Positions 45,001 to 60,000 of a stretch of 64,000 bases of DNA are shown here, one piece after another. A model generated the notes under the pieces. That model saw only the letters and a list, made by a program, of their open reading frames with translations, made no database searches and was not told the origin of the DNA. The translations under genes were made by a program, and so were the position numbers. Origin of the DNA: Tridacna crocea (lineage: Eukaryota; Mollusca; Bivalvia; Cardiida; Cardiidae); assembly GCA_943736015.1 (NCBI GenBank), contig OX031069.1, positions 21,457,235 to 21,521,234 on the forward strand, written 5' to 3'. Positions within the stretch are counted from its first letter, which is position 1, and every line of letters begins with the position of its first letter.

Positions 45001-48000
45001 AAACAGCACTTTTTGTTTTGTGTAGTTTTCTGTTTTGCGAAAGTGTGCTGTAGGACAAAACCTATTTTTATACTGCAAAGAAATATCTCATGATCAGTTC
45101 GGATAATATGCCATGAATGCATATATCATTTACACTGTTAAAATCAACGAAAAAGCAATTTCACTTTCGGGAGCCCTGTATGTATACTTGACTACACGTT
45201 CAGCACAACATCCAAAATAGTGGCGCCAATCGAGATAAACATTTAGATTATGCACATGCTTTACCAAGGTTTTAGTCGCATCATTCCCCAATGACATCAG
45301 TTTTCAATAAATTGGGGCACGCAGAAGGGAAATTCTACTTTATCATTATACTCATTTTTTGAAAACAAAAATACAGGTTGGAATTGCATAACACTGCAGT
45401 ATAATGAATTTGTTGTACGGTCGGGTGGCAATGGACTTGGAAACTTGTTCAAGGCTGTGTGCTTTGGTAAAATTGGCTTTGGTCGACATGATTTACCACA
45501 GCCATGAACAAGTTTCCAAGTCCCCTGCCACGTGATTGTGCAACTGATAATGTGGTTGTAAAGTGCCATCTCGGATTAGCCTGCGCAGTCCTTTGCAGGT
45601 TGATCTGAGACGAAGCTTTAGGCAAATGTGTAAATGCCCCTATTTGCGTGTTGAAAGCCATATGTGATCTTTGATATTACAGGCTCATTTTGACCTAACT
45701 ACTAGTCAATATAAATCGAAAATTGACTTTCATTGACCAGTATGAAAAAAAACTCCCTGAAAGGAAGCAAGTGATTGCAACAAGTAATGATTATTTATTT
45801 CTTTTCAGAATTATGAGATAAGCTCCCATTTACAAGGATATGAAAGGTTGTTTTTAGCTCACCTGAGCACGAAGTGCTCATGGTGAGCTTTTGTGATCGC
45901 CCAATGTCTGTCGTCCGTCGTCCACAATTTCTTTAAACATCTTCTCCTCCTAAACCACTGGGCCAATCTTGATGAAACTTGGCAGGGATGTTCCTTGGGT
46001 AAAGCTCTACCAAAGTTGTTCAAGAGATTGAATTCCAGCCATAATTCTGGTTGCTATGGCAACCGAAAGGAAAAAAATAGCAAAATCTTTGAAAATGTTC
46101 TTCTCTGAAAGTAGAAGGTGTAGAGCTTTGATATTTGATATGTAGCATCTCCTAGCAAACCTCTACCAAGATTGTTCATATGATGCCCCTGGGGTCAAAA
46201 CTGGCCCCACCCCGGGGGTCACAAGTTTGAAACTAAGGAACAAAGAAGGAAAACTTTAAAAATCATCTTCTCTGAAACTAGAAGGCGCAGAGCTTTGATA
46301 TTTGGTATGTAGCATCTCCTAGTAGACCTCTACCAAGATTGTTCATATGATGCCCCTGGGGTCAAAACTGGCCTGCCCCGGGGGTCACAAGTTTGAAACA
46401 TAGGAACAAAGAAGGAAAACTTCAAAATTCTTCTTCTCTGAAACTAGAAGGTGCAGAGCTTTGATATTTGGTATGTAGCATCTCCTAGTGGACCTCTACC
46501 AAGATTGTTCATATGATGCCTCTGGGGTCAAAACTGGCCCTGCCCCGGGGGTCACAAGTTTGAAACATAGGAACAAAGAAGGAAAACTTCAAAATTCTTC
46601 TTCTCTGAAACTAGAAGGCGTAGAGCTTTGATATTTAGTATGTAGCATCTCCTAGTGGACCTCTACCAAGATTGTGCATATGATGCCCCTGGGGTCAAAA
46701 CTGGCCCTGCCCCGGGAATCACAAGTTTGAAACATAAGAACAAAATAGGAAAACTTTAAAATTCTTCTCCTCTGAAACTAGAAAGTGCAGAGCTTTGATA
46801 TTTGGTTTGTAGCATCTCCTGGTAGACCTCTAACAAGATTGTTCATACCATACCCCTGGGGTCAAAACTGGCCCCGCCCGGGGGGTCTTTTTCTCTGAAA
46901 CTAGAAGGCGTAGAGCTTTGATATTTGGTATGTAGCATCTCCTAGTGGACCTCTACCAAGATTGTTCATATGATGCCCCTGGGGTCAAAACTGGCCCTGC
47001 CCCGGGGGCCACAATTTTGAAACATCGGAACAAAGAAGGAAAACTTCAAAATTCTTCTTCTCTGAAACTAGAAGGCGTAGAGCTTTGATATTTGGTATGT
47101 AGCATCTCCTAGTGGACCTCTACCAAGATTGTGCATATGATGCCCCTGGGGTGAAAACTGGCCCTGCCCCGGGGATCACAAGTTTGAAACATAAGAACAA
47201 AGAAGGAAAACTTAAAAATCTTCTTTTCTGAAACTAGAAGGCGCAGAGCTTTGATATTTGGTTTGTAGCATCTCCCAGCAAACCTCTACCAAGATTGTAC
47301 ATATGATGCCCCTGGGGTCAAAACTGGCCCTGTCCCGGGGGTCACAAGTTTGAAACATAGGAATAAAGAAGGAAAACTTTGAAAATCTTCTTCTCTGAAA
47401 CTAGAAGGCGTAGAGCTTTGATATTTGGTATGTAGCATCTCCTAGTGGACCTCTACCAAGATTGTTCATATGATGCCCCTGGGGTCAAAACTGGCCCTGC
47501 CCCGGGGGCCACAAGTTTGAAACATAAGAACAAAGAAGGAAAACTTCAAAATTCTTCTTCTCTGAAACTAGAAGGCGTAGAGCTTTGATATTTGGTATGT
47601 AGCATCTCCTAGTGGACCTCTACCAAGATTGTGCATATGATGCCCCTGGGGTGAAAACTGGCCCTGCCCTGGGGATCACAGGTTTTTAACATAAGAACAA
47701 AGAAGGAAAACTTCAAAATCTTCTTCTCTGAAACTAGAAGGCGCAGAGCTTTGATATTTGGTATGTAGCATCTCCTAGTGGACCTCTACCAAGATTGTTC
47801 ATATGATGCCCCTGGGGTCAAAACTGGCCCTGCCCCGGGGATCACAGGTTTATAACATAAGAACAAAGAAGGAAAACTTCAAAATCTTCTTCTCTGAAAC
47901 TAGAAGGCGCAGAGCTTTGATATTTGGTATGTAGCATCTCCTAGTGGACCTCTACCAAGATTGTTCATATGATGCCCCTGGGGTCAAAACTGGCCCTGCC

Positions 48001-51000
48001 CCGGGGGTCACAAGTTTGAAACATAGGAACAAAGAAGGAAAACTTCAAAATTCTTCTTCTCTGAAACTAGAAGGCGTAGAGCTTTGATATTTAGTATGTA
48101 GCATCTCCTTGTGGACCTCTACCAAGAATGTTCATATGATGCCCCTGGGGTCAAAACTGGCCCTGCCCCAGGAATCACAAGTTTGAAACATAAGAACAAA
48201 GAAGGAAAACTTTAAAATTCTTCTCCTCTGAAACTAGAAAGTGCAGAGCTTTGATATTTGGTTTGTAGCATCTTCTAGTAGACCTCTACCAAGATTGTTC
48301 ATATCATACCCCTGGGGTCAAAACTGGCCCCGCACCGGGGGTCACAAGTTTGAAACTTAGGAACAAAGAAGGAAAATTTTAAAATTTTACTTCTCTGAAA
48401 CTAGAAGGCGTAGAGCTTTGATATTTGGTATGTATCATCTCCTGGTGGACCTCTACCAAGATTGTTCATATGATGCCCCTTGGGTCAAAACTGGCCCCGT
48501 CCCGGGGGTCACAAGTTTGTATTATAGGAACAAAGAAGGAAAACTTTAAAAATCTTCTTCTCTGAAACTAGAAGGCGCAGAGCTTTGATATTTGGTTTGT
48601 AGCATCTCCCAGCAAACCTCTACCATGATTGTTCATATGATGCCCCTGGGGTCAAAACTGGCCCTGTCCCGGGGGTCACAAGTTTGAAACTAAGGAACAA
48701 AGAAGGAAAACTTTGAAAATCTTCTTCTCTGAAACTAGAAGGCGCAGAGCTTTGATATTTAGTATGTAGCATCTCCTAGTGGACCTCTACCAAGATTGTT
48801 CATATGATGCCCCTGGGGTCAAAACTGGCCCGGCCCTGGGTGTCACAAGTTTGAAAGATAGGAACAAAGAAGGAAAACTTCAAAATTCTTCTTCTCTGAA
48901 ACTAGAAGGCGTAGAGCTTTGATATTTGGTATGTAGCATCTCCTAGTGGACCTCTACCAAGATTGTTCATATGATGCCTCTGGGGTCAAAACTGGCCCTG
49001 CCCCGGGGGCCACAAGTTTGAAACTTAGGAACAAAGAAGGAAAACTTCAAAATCTTCTTCTCTAAAACTAGAAGGCGTAGAGCTTTGATATTTAGTATGT
49101 AGCATCTCCTTGTGGACCTCTACCAAGATTGGTCATATGATGCCCCTGGGGTCAAAACTGGCCCTGCCCTTGGGGTCACAAGTTTGAAACATAGGAACAA
49201 AGAAGGAAAACTTCAAAATTCTTCTTCTCTGAAACTAGTATATGTAGAGCTTTGATATTTGGTATGTAGCATCTCCTAGTGGACCTCTACCAAGATTGTT
49301 CATATGATGCCTCTGGGGTCAAAACTGGCCCTGCCCCGGGGGCCACAAGTTTGAAACTTAGGAACAAAGAAGGAAAACTTCAAAATCTTCTCTAAAACTA
49401 GAAGGCGCAGAGCTTTGATATTTAGTATGTAGCATCTCCTTGTGGACCTCTACCAAGATTGGTCATATGATGCCCCCGGGGTCAAAACTGGCCCTGCCCC
49501 GGGGGTCACAAGTTCGAAACATAGGAACAAAGAAGGAAAATTTCAAAATTCTTCTTCTCTGAAACTAGAAGGCGTAGAGCTTTGATATTTGGTATGTAGC
49601 ATCTCCTAGTGGACCTCTACCAAGATTGTTCATATGATGCCCCTGGGGTCAAAACTGGCGCTGCCCCGGGGGTCACAAGTTTGAAACTTAGAAACAAAGA
49701 AGGAAAATTTTAAAATTCTACTTCTCTGAAACTAGAAGGCGTAGAACTTTGATATTTGGTTTGTAGCATCTCCTAGTGGACCTCTACCAAGATTGTTCAT
49801 ATGATGCCCCTGGGGTCATAACTGGCCCCGCCCCGGGGGACACAAATTTGTATTATAGGAACAAAGAAGGAAAATTTTAAAATTCTTCTTCTCTGAAACT
49901 AGAAGGCGCAGAGCTTTGATATTTAGTATGTAGCATCTCCTAGTGGACCTCTACCAAGATTGTTCATATGAAGTCCTTGGGGTCAAAACTGGCCCCGCCC
50001 CGGTGGTCACTAGTTTGAAACATAGAAATAAAGAAGGAAAACTTTAAAAATCTTCTTGTCTGAAACTAGGTGCTGCAGAGCTTTGATATTTGGTATGTAG
50101 CATCTCCTAGTGAACCTCTACCAAGATTGTTCATATGATGCCCCTTGTGTCAAAACTGGTTCCGCCCAGAGGTCACAAGTTTGAAACATAGGAACAAAGA
50201 AGGAAAACTTTAAATTTCTTATTCTCTGAAACTAGAAGGCGTAGTGTAGTATCTCTTAATGGCATTCTACAAAGTGTCTACATACTATGCCCCTGGGGTC
50301 AAAATTGCCCTGCCCCAGGGGTCACAAGTTTGAAACATTGGAACAAAGAAGGAAAACTTTAAAATCCTGCTTCTGTGAAACTAGAAGGCGTAGAGCTTTG
50401 ATATTTGGCATGTAGCATCTTCTAGTGGACCTCTATCAAGTTTTTTCCTAGGATGCCCCTGGGGTCAAAACTGGCACTGCCTAGGGGTCACAAGTTTGAT
50501 TTTACAGCTTGGTACTCATGTAAGCGATTTAGGACCATCGTGGTCCTCTTGTTTTGTCATGTTGGGCTGGGTGATTTTGACTTGTGTATGTCTGTGTTTT
50601 CAGGTAGAAATACTGAAAGGTACACAAAAAAGAGAAGTCATTGAATTTGGAATTTGGAAATCAGTAAGTCTCATTTTTATATGTTTTTAACCTTACTGAG
50701 CAAAAGATAATAATACTTGCTTTATAGAGATTGTAGATCAAGATCACACTGCAGAACATGTAGTCTGATCTTGATACAAGACTATATCATGGGTATTCAC
50801 TGACCCATCCTCGGATACCCCAGGGTCTCCCTATTTGCTACGCTACATCGACCCCTGGGACAAGTGACTAATAAAACTTTGAATCAGCCGCCGAAAATCG
50901 ATACGAAATGTCATAGCGTACAGTCCACTCGCCCATCACAAAATGATGATGGAACCAATGAAAAGCCAGCATTCGGCCAGCGGTAAAGCGAGGTAAATTC

Positions 51001-54000
51001 AATTAATTGTCCCAGGGGTCGATGCAGCGTAGCAAATAGGGAGACCCCGAGGTATCCCAGGATGTCACCGACCATTCTTAAGAACATTCTAAGTTTTATT
51101 TTCCAGAAATTTTCAAAGTGGAATGTAACACAACTTTGATTAGATAAACCATTTACCACAGAACCCATTCTTTAACCCAATAGCACACCATCCCAAGTTT
51201 TAACAACTCTGAGGAGGAATGTTTTTGAAAACATTAGGTGAAAAGGAGAAAATGCTGGTAAACAGCATTTTTCTTATGCACACAATGTTTTCTACTCTGT
51301 CAAGGGCAAGTTTTGTTCTATCTTTAATTTGGCGTGTGCAAGTGCTTTCATTTCGGACCAGTCTGAAATTTTTGGTCCTCTGATAAAGAGTTAAACAAGC
51401 CCGAGGAAGAAAGCTTTTGAAAGCATTGAGAGAAAAAGAAGGAAATGCTGTCTACTAGCATCTTATCCTTTTTCCACAATGTTTTTGACCTTTTCAAAGA
51501 TTTTTAGCTCACCTGAGCACAAAAACTAGGTCACTAGGTCAAATCTTATAAACACCTTTTGTACGCTCTAGAGGCCACATTTTCAGTCCAAAACTCTTGA
51601 AAGTTGGGCAGAATATTTGCCTTTATGATATCTTGGATGAGTTTGAAAATGGGTCATGTGGAGTCAAAAATTAGGTCACAGATCAAATGTTAGAAAAACT
51701 TTTTGTAGGCTCTAGAGGCCACATTTTCAGTCCAAAACTCTTGTAAGTTGGTCAGAATGTTTGCCTTGATGATATATTAGACAAGTTTGAAAATGGGTCA
51801 TTGGGGGTTAAAAACTAGGTCATCAAGTCAAATCTTAGAAAAACCTTGTATATGCACTGGATGCCACATTTTCAGTCCAACACTCTTGAAAATTAGTCAG
51901 AATGTTTGCCTTTATAATATCTTGGATGAGTTTGAAAATGGGTCATGTTTAGTCAAAAACTGGGTCAATAGGTCAGATGTTATAAACACCTTTTATATGC
52001 TCTGGAGGACACATTTTCAGTCTGATACTCCTAAAACTTGTTCATAATATTTGTCCTGGTGATACCTTGAATGAGTTTGAAAAAATGGGTCATGTGGAGT
52101 CAAAAACTAGGTCAATGGGTCAAATATTAGAAAAACCTTGAGTACACTCTAGAGGCTACATTTTCTGCCTGATACTCTTCAGACTTGGTCAGAATGTTTG
52201 TTTTGGTGATGTCTCAAAAGAGTTTGATAATGGGTAATTGTCGGGTCCAAAACTAGGGCACTTGGTGAAATCTTAGAAAAACCTTTTGTACGCTGTAGAG
52301 GCCACATTTTCAGTCCAGTACTCATGAAACTTGGTCAGAATGTTTGTCTTATTGATATCTCAAAAGTGTTTGATGATGGGTAATGTCTGATAAAAACCTA
52401 GGTCACTGGGAAACTAGATGGTTCATGTTTGGTAAATAGACTCAGGTGAGCGATTTCAGGGCCATCATGGCCCTCTTGTATATCAGTACAGATAACATGT
52501 CAGTATAAAATCAAACTTTTGAGATTAAGAAGTCACTACTTGGTGTACTTCTTATCTCACCTTCCCCACCATAATGATATTACCTCAGTGCATAAATAAA
52601 TGTTCTTCTCTGTGATTGTCTGTGATGAGATAAATTGGTAATAGAAGTACTGTACTCCTAGATAACTTCTACCTGAGGACAGTTTATGCTGGACAATCAG
52701 TGCACAGGATAACTTGCATGTAGAACTAGTTGTTCTACATGCAAGTTATCCTGTGCACCTAGTAGGTCAGTCAGTAATAGACACTGACTGTAAGAATGCC
52801 AAATAGACCAAATAACCATTCCCCCCCGCCCTCCCCCACTTGAAATTTTGCAGTTTAAAGTTTACTTAATATGCCATCTCAGCAACTATAACAGTGAAAG
52901 ATACTTTAATCAATCCTGAGTGTAAACAAGCCTAACCAGGAATTGAAAACATTGTAGAAAAGGAGAAATTGCTGTAACCAGCATTTTTTTTCCTTTGTCT
53001 AATATGCTTTCTACTCTTTCCAAGACAAATTAACAGCATGTTGTCTGCAAACGTTCCCAATATGGACAAGTTTAACTCATTACCAAATGAAAAAAATTTA
53101 GGTTTGTCCAAATTGAAAGCATTTGCAGACAACAAAATAAAAATAACTGAAAATTTGAAATTTGTTTTGTGAAGGGTAGAAAACATTGTGGGAAAGGGAG
53201 AAAATGCTGGTTACCAGCATATTCTCCTTATCCCACAGTGTTTTTTAAAGGCTTCTTTCTCAGGTCATGAACACTTCAGTTTGTGTGGTAAAGGGTTAAA
53301 AAGCCAGTGGAGCGATACAGGGCAATAATGGCCCTCTTGTTCTAATATGTTTTCTGTTCTTTCCAAGACAAATTTTAACAGCATGTTGTCTGCAAACGTT
53401 TCCAATAAGGACAAGATTAATGTTTTGTTCACTAATAAATTTCTTATCTTTGGTTTGTGAATTGGAATACCGGCCAAACCTGATTGAGAGTCATGCTCTG
53501 TAAAAAGGGGGATTACTGCATCTGCGAAAACTATTGACCCAGGTCAGCCTGGGCAATCCGTGCTGACCCCGTCCAAAACTTTTCGCTGTTGGTAAATTTC
53601 CGGCATGTCCAAAGACCAACCTACCTTATGATTCCATTAGTTGTTGGAGATAATAAAATTGGGCAGTCGCCGCTGACCCCGTCCAAAACTTTTTGTTGTT
53701 GGTAAATTTTCTGCATGTCCAAACACTAACCTATCTTATGATTTCATTAGTTGTTGTTGATAATAAAGTTGGGCAGTCGCTGCCTGTCTAAAACTTTTTG
53801 CTGTTAGTAAATTTTCTGCATGTCCAAAGACCAACCTGCCTTATGATTCCATTAGTTGTTTGAGATAATTAGATAAACTCTTTACCACACAATCCCGACA
53901 TTTAACAACCCTGAGAAAGCAGCCTTTTGAAAACACAGTTGGAAAAGGAGAAAATGCTGGTCACCAGAATTTTCTCCTTTTCCCAGTGTTTTTATACCCT

Positions 54001-57000
54001 CTCAAACCATATTTTAATTTTTCAGTCACCTTTATTTTGTCGTCTGCAAATGCTTTCAATTTGGACCAGCCTAAAATTTTCTTGTGTGGTAAACAGTTAA
54101 AGGCTCCGTGACTATGTGATGGCTGGCATGATATCTTAGATCATGGTGATGCGTTAACCCTTTACCAAATGACAAAATTTTTGACTGGTCCAAATTGAAA
54201 GCACTTGCAGATGACAAAATAAATGGAACTCAAAAACTAAAATTTGTTTTTAGCAGGGTAGAAAACATTGTGGGAAAAGGAGAAAATGCTGGTTACCAGC
54301 ATTTTCTCCTTTTCCCACAATGTTTTGTAAAGGCTTCTATCTCAGGGTCGTAAAAACCAGGGCTTGTTTGGTAAAGGGTTAAGTCCTCTTTAGCTGAAGG
54401 GTGGCTGGTATTCTTTTCAAATCTTGGTATAGATTTTTTTGAGAATTGTTTATTGTTTTGCTACCATGTTTTCAAAAGTGGTCTGCTGCAAAACAAACAA
54501 AAAAAGCAACTTGCAGGAGGTAATAATAAGATGAAATTTACTATTTTAGTGTGAAAAAATAGAGACTTTAAGTTTTGAAGCCAACGGCATCATGAAAGAT
54601 CAGGTTGGAACAAAGTTTGGAGCAGCAGTGCACACTGTGGATGTTACTGGGGACGGAGTGGAAGAAATCTTTGTTGGTGCACCATATTATTCAGGAAAGA
54701 TGGTCGATGAAGGTCGTGTATTTGTTTACACAATGAAACTGCAGGTTAGTATTTTTAAAAGATGATGACCTCTCAGGTTTCAACTTTTTTGTCAACCATC
54801 AAACTAAAACCCTGTGACAATGAATCATTCCTCGTTTTTAAGAAAATGAAACCCTCATAGATCAGTGAACAGACATGCCTGTGAAGGTTTATAAATGAAA
54901 TAAACATCCAAATTGATAAACTGCAATCCAACTTCCTAAACATTGAACTTCAGAGCTTAAAGTCATAGAATTAGCGCTTGAAATTTCATGGTCTTGTTTA
55001 TACAGTTTACAACATGGATGTTTAAGTACAGAAACCACTGCAAAACTTCTCAAACCACTCAAAATGCTGGTAACAAGCATTTTCTCTTTTTCCCACTCAC
55101 AATATTAGTTGTACAGTCAGGTTAAAGGGGGCTTTGGAAACTTGTTCACGGCTGTGTTGAATCATGTCTCTCCAGCTGAAGGTCACATAATTCACTACAA
55201 CTGTTTCCAAGTCCCCTGCCACCTGACCATACAATGAATTTATTATACTGCAAAGTTTTACCATTCCAATGTTTGTTAAGAAAATTTTAACTGCGTTTTT
55301 GTTTAACCCGTTACCACACAATCCCTACTTTTGACGCCCCTGAGAAAGAAGCCTTTTGAAAACACTGTAGGAAAAGGAGAAAATGCTGGTAACCAGCATT
55401 TTCTCCTTTTCCCACAGTGTTTTCTACCCATCCCAGAACAAATTTCAATTTTTCAGCCACCTTTATTTTGTCGTCTGCAAATGCTTTCAATTTGAACCAG
55501 ACTAAAACTTTGCCTTGTGGTAAAGAGTTAAACAGTTGATTACGCTGATGAAGTAGAATCTCCCTTCTGAGTGCTATAGGTGCAGCTTGGCGCATAAGCT
55601 TGATGTAGATCTTGATTGACGCCGCCATTTTGGATTTTGTGTTGATAGTATATGGGGCTCCTGACAGGGAAATTGCTTATACGTTGGTTTTGCCAGTTTA
55701 CATGACATATATGTTTGGGGCATATTATCCAATCAGATCATGAGAAATTTCTTCGCAGTATAATAATAAGCCCTAGAAATTACATGGCCTTATTTATAGT
55801 CTACATCATAGATGAAAAAGTGCCAAAACCACCCCAAAACTTATTAAACGGCTCAAAATAATGGTCACTAGCATTTGTTTTCCTTTTTCCACAATGTTTT
55901 CTACCCTTCAAAGATTATTTTACCCCATTAGGACCATATTACCCTGTATCACACAAAGACATTGATGGAAAGGAGAAAATGCATGTAGCCAGCATTTTTT
56001 CTGGTTTACAAGTTTTCACATACAAATCTCATCACTTTTGCAATATTTGGTATTTTGTTTCCAAATGCTTTAAATTTAGAGCAGTTTAAAGCTTGTTTTA
56101 TGTGGTGAAGAGTTTGAGGTAAGACACTTAGACTCTTTACCAAACAACAACATTTTAGACTAGTCCAAATTGAAAGCACTTGCAGACGACAGAATAAATG
56201 TAAATCAAAAGTTCAAATTTGCTTCCAGCCGGGTTGAAAACATTGTGGAAAAAGGAGAAAATGCTGGTTACCAGCATTTTCTCCTTTTCCCACAATGTTT
56301 TCAAGTCTTCTATCTCAGGGCGGTAAAAATCATGGATTGTTGGTAAAGGGTTATTCACTTTCTGACACAGATCTTTCCTCCTGTGTACTTTCAGACTGCT
56401 TGTGGACCTATTGGAATCCTCTCCGGGGGAGCCAGGCACCCCATGTACAAAGATAAGGTGGAATTCGCCAGATTTGGGACCAGTATTTCATCAGCGGGTG
56501 ATCTGAATGCAGATGATTTTAATGGTATAACAGTTTACTTTGATGCTCAGATCTGCTAGTTTGTAATAAACCCCTATAACATGACACCTTTCACAACTTC
56601 TGTTGTCTTGTGACCATTGTGGATCAAGATTCAGGGAAATGAAACATCTGTCCTATACTAAGACTGAAAAATTCTGTTGGGTTTAGTTCGGATCAAACAG
56701 ATCTGTGTTTTGATAGTCCTGATAAAAAAGGCCTCTAAAACACTGTTGGAAAAGGAGAAAATGCTAGTATCAGCATTTGCTCCTTTACCCATAGTATTTT
56801 CTAACCTTTCTAAAACGAATTTCTTTATATGAGACAAATTTATTATGTTCTGTGCAAATGCATCATGTCCACGTCCAAAGTTTTGTCACCTGACAAACAG
56901 TTAGCCATGTAGTCTTAATCTGATTCAACTAAGCCTTGCTGTATAAACTTTCCTGAGCCAAGACAGTGGCCATGTACGCTATTTCCTATCTATTATATAG

Positions 57001-60000
57001 GCTTGACTACACTAGGGGATGGTAAAGGCTCAACATTAGATTTCATAATTATTTGGCGCTGTCTTGCCTTTTTCACATATGTCAAGCAGTCACGCACAGG
57101 GATATAGTGTTTTCCACCTTCTAAAGTCAAGTTTCAAGGTTGAAGTCATGTTTATTTTGTCGTCTCCAAATGCTTTGAATTTGGACAAGTCTGAAATGTT
57201 GTTTGGTAAAGAGTAAATGTTTGAGTACTGTTTAGTACACAATTTAACCGTTTTACTGCTATGGCAAGGTTACTGGTTTGTCTATGTAAATTATGATTTA
57301 CTTTTTTGTAAGTGTAGAAGTTATTTGTATAGTAATGGTCAAAATCTTTAGTCTGCCAGTCCTAGTTGCTGAGTTGGGGACATACAGGGCATGAAACCTA
57401 GGGTTTGGTGATTCATTTCCTCATGTCCAAATTGAAAACATTTACAGAAGACAACTTAATTATGACTTAAAACCTCTAAAATCTTTCAGAGAACTGATGA
57501 TTATCCCTGAGATAAGAATTGTTCCTGTCTCACAGCTGAACTTAGTTATGCCAATGGTTATCTTGGAAAGCTACAATTAGGTAATAATGGGAATACAAAG
57601 TACAGAAAAGCATGGACAAGTGCACTGGTGCACATGATAGAACTTATTTAAATGGTGTTAAAAATGGCATTAAATACCAAACCAACAGCCAAACATTTTG
57701 CTTTCAGATGTTGCCATTGGTGCACCCTATGAGGATGAGGGAAAAGGAGCTGTGTACATCTACCATGGTCAAGGTCCATGCAACTGTATCATGGAGGATA
57801 AATTCTCACAAAGAATTGCTGGTAACCCGATTGAATTTTTCTTTTAAAATCTTTACAAAAAAATGACATAAAAGTGACATTTTAGGCTGGACCAAATTGA
57901 AAGCATTTGCAAACAACAAAAAATTGTAGCTAAAATGTTAATTTACATCTATAGCCCAGTACCACACAATCCCTACTTCTGACGACCCTGAGAAAGAAGC
58001 CTTTAGAAAACATTGTGGGAAAATATTTTCTACCTTTCATAAAACAAATTTCAAATTTTCAGTCACTTTTATTTTGTCGTCTGCAACGACTTGGACAAGT
58101 CTAAAATATTGTTGTTTGGTAATGAGTTAAGCAAAACAATTTCATACAAAGCCTAGAAAGGCTCCTCTCATCAGAAAATCTTAAAATATGACATTTTTGA
58201 CAATGTTTGATCGAAATTTATTTCATGGAGTGAACAACATTGGTAATATTTTCATGAATGGTAGCCACTTGTAAAAATTTACTGATGGTGTTCACTCAAT
58301 GAAATAAATTTTGATCTTTAACTGAAAAAAACAAATATTCTATTTATTTCATGCTTTTAACCTTTTCTCGGAGGAGCTTTATCAAAAGTTCTATCCAGTT
58401 TTATCCAGTTCTTTTCCATGGTGAACCTCTCCCTCATAGCAACGCATTACAATATTACGTCAAGCACAAGAAATGTAAGGTAAATAATGTCATATTTCCA
58501 TCTGGTCTTGATTCTGGTCGTGCAATTTACCTAGGCAACAAGAACACGAAAATCAGTATTTTCACTGGTCTTACCCATGTAATATTGAAAAATATTTTCA
58601 CAGCTATTAAAATATTTTATGTCATATGATTGGTATAGATAATTATGATAACTATTCTTGATGATATGGGGAAATAAAGGACAAAATTTGGTATGTAAAA
58701 TGGATTGCTGATTCATTATGTTTAGATCAATTTTACAGGCCTTTACTTGGTGATCAATTGCGGGGACTGGTGTTTTATCTCTCACAGATCAATTACGATT
58801 CTTGGTATAAATGACTTTCATAAAAGACTGTTCATCAGCTTAAAAGTTTATAAAACATTGTTGTTTTGCCAGGATACAGGATGTGGTTAGTTTTTTAAAG
58901 TTTAAAGCCCTTGTAATTTTTATTTCATGTTTGTATATTTCTTTGTGTGTGTTTGTTTTTTTTCGTATCTTGGCCTTTTATATATCGCCAGCTATTATTT
59001 TGATGTTGGCATTTTTGGATTATTAGTGTTTCTTTTATTGAACTTGAATCCTAGTTTTACTACTTTGCTGAGAAAAGGTCTATTAAGTTAAGAAATCGAT
59101 CGAGAAAGAGAGGGAGCCAGAGAGAGAGAGTGAGAGAGAGAAGGGATGTATTATGGGATCACCCATGGCAAGCGGGCGGGCAAGCGGGCGGGCGGGCAGG
59201 CGGAGCATATCTCCAAAACTATACTAGCTAGGGTTATGAAATTTCATCTAGGGGGAGTGCAGTGCACAGGAATCATAACCGTTGCTTGCTTAATTTTTGA
59301 GTTATTGCCCTTTGTCGTTTTTCATACTTGAATTTTGTCCGGAGCATAATCTCCAAAACTATACTAGCTAGGGTTATGAAATTTCATGGGTGGATAGATC
59401 TCATCAAGAGGGAGTGCAGTGCATAGGAATCATAACTCTTGCTCTCTTTATTTTTGAGTTAGTGCCCTTTGTCGTTTTTCATACTTGAATTTTGACTGGT
59501 GCATATCTCCAAAACTATACCAGCTTTACAACTTGGGGTAAGACGGGAGTATCTTGCGACAGTTTGCCGCTCTTGTTCCATGTTGACTTTGTAAAGTATT
59601 TTCACAATCCCCCATGATGTTTAACCCATTACCAGATGACAAATTTTTAGACTGGTCCAAGTTGAAAGAAGTTGCAGACGACATTTCAAAATATGTGTAA
59701 ATTGAAAGATAAGAACCATATAGGGTAGAAAACATTATGAGAAAAGGAGAAATTGCTTGATACAAGCAATTTCTTCTTTTCTTTCAATGTTTTTCTTAAT
59801 ATTACTATATTACTCTTCAGGGGTGTCAAAACAAGGCATTGAGTGGTAATGAGTTACCATACATTCTACCGTTGAAGTAAATGTTGTGTGCTATTTTCTA
59901 ACCAGGAGAAACCATTCATGCTGACCTACGAGGATTTGGGTGGAGCCTGTATGGAAATGAGGACATTGATAACAATGGATATCCTGGTAGGTTGTAGCTT

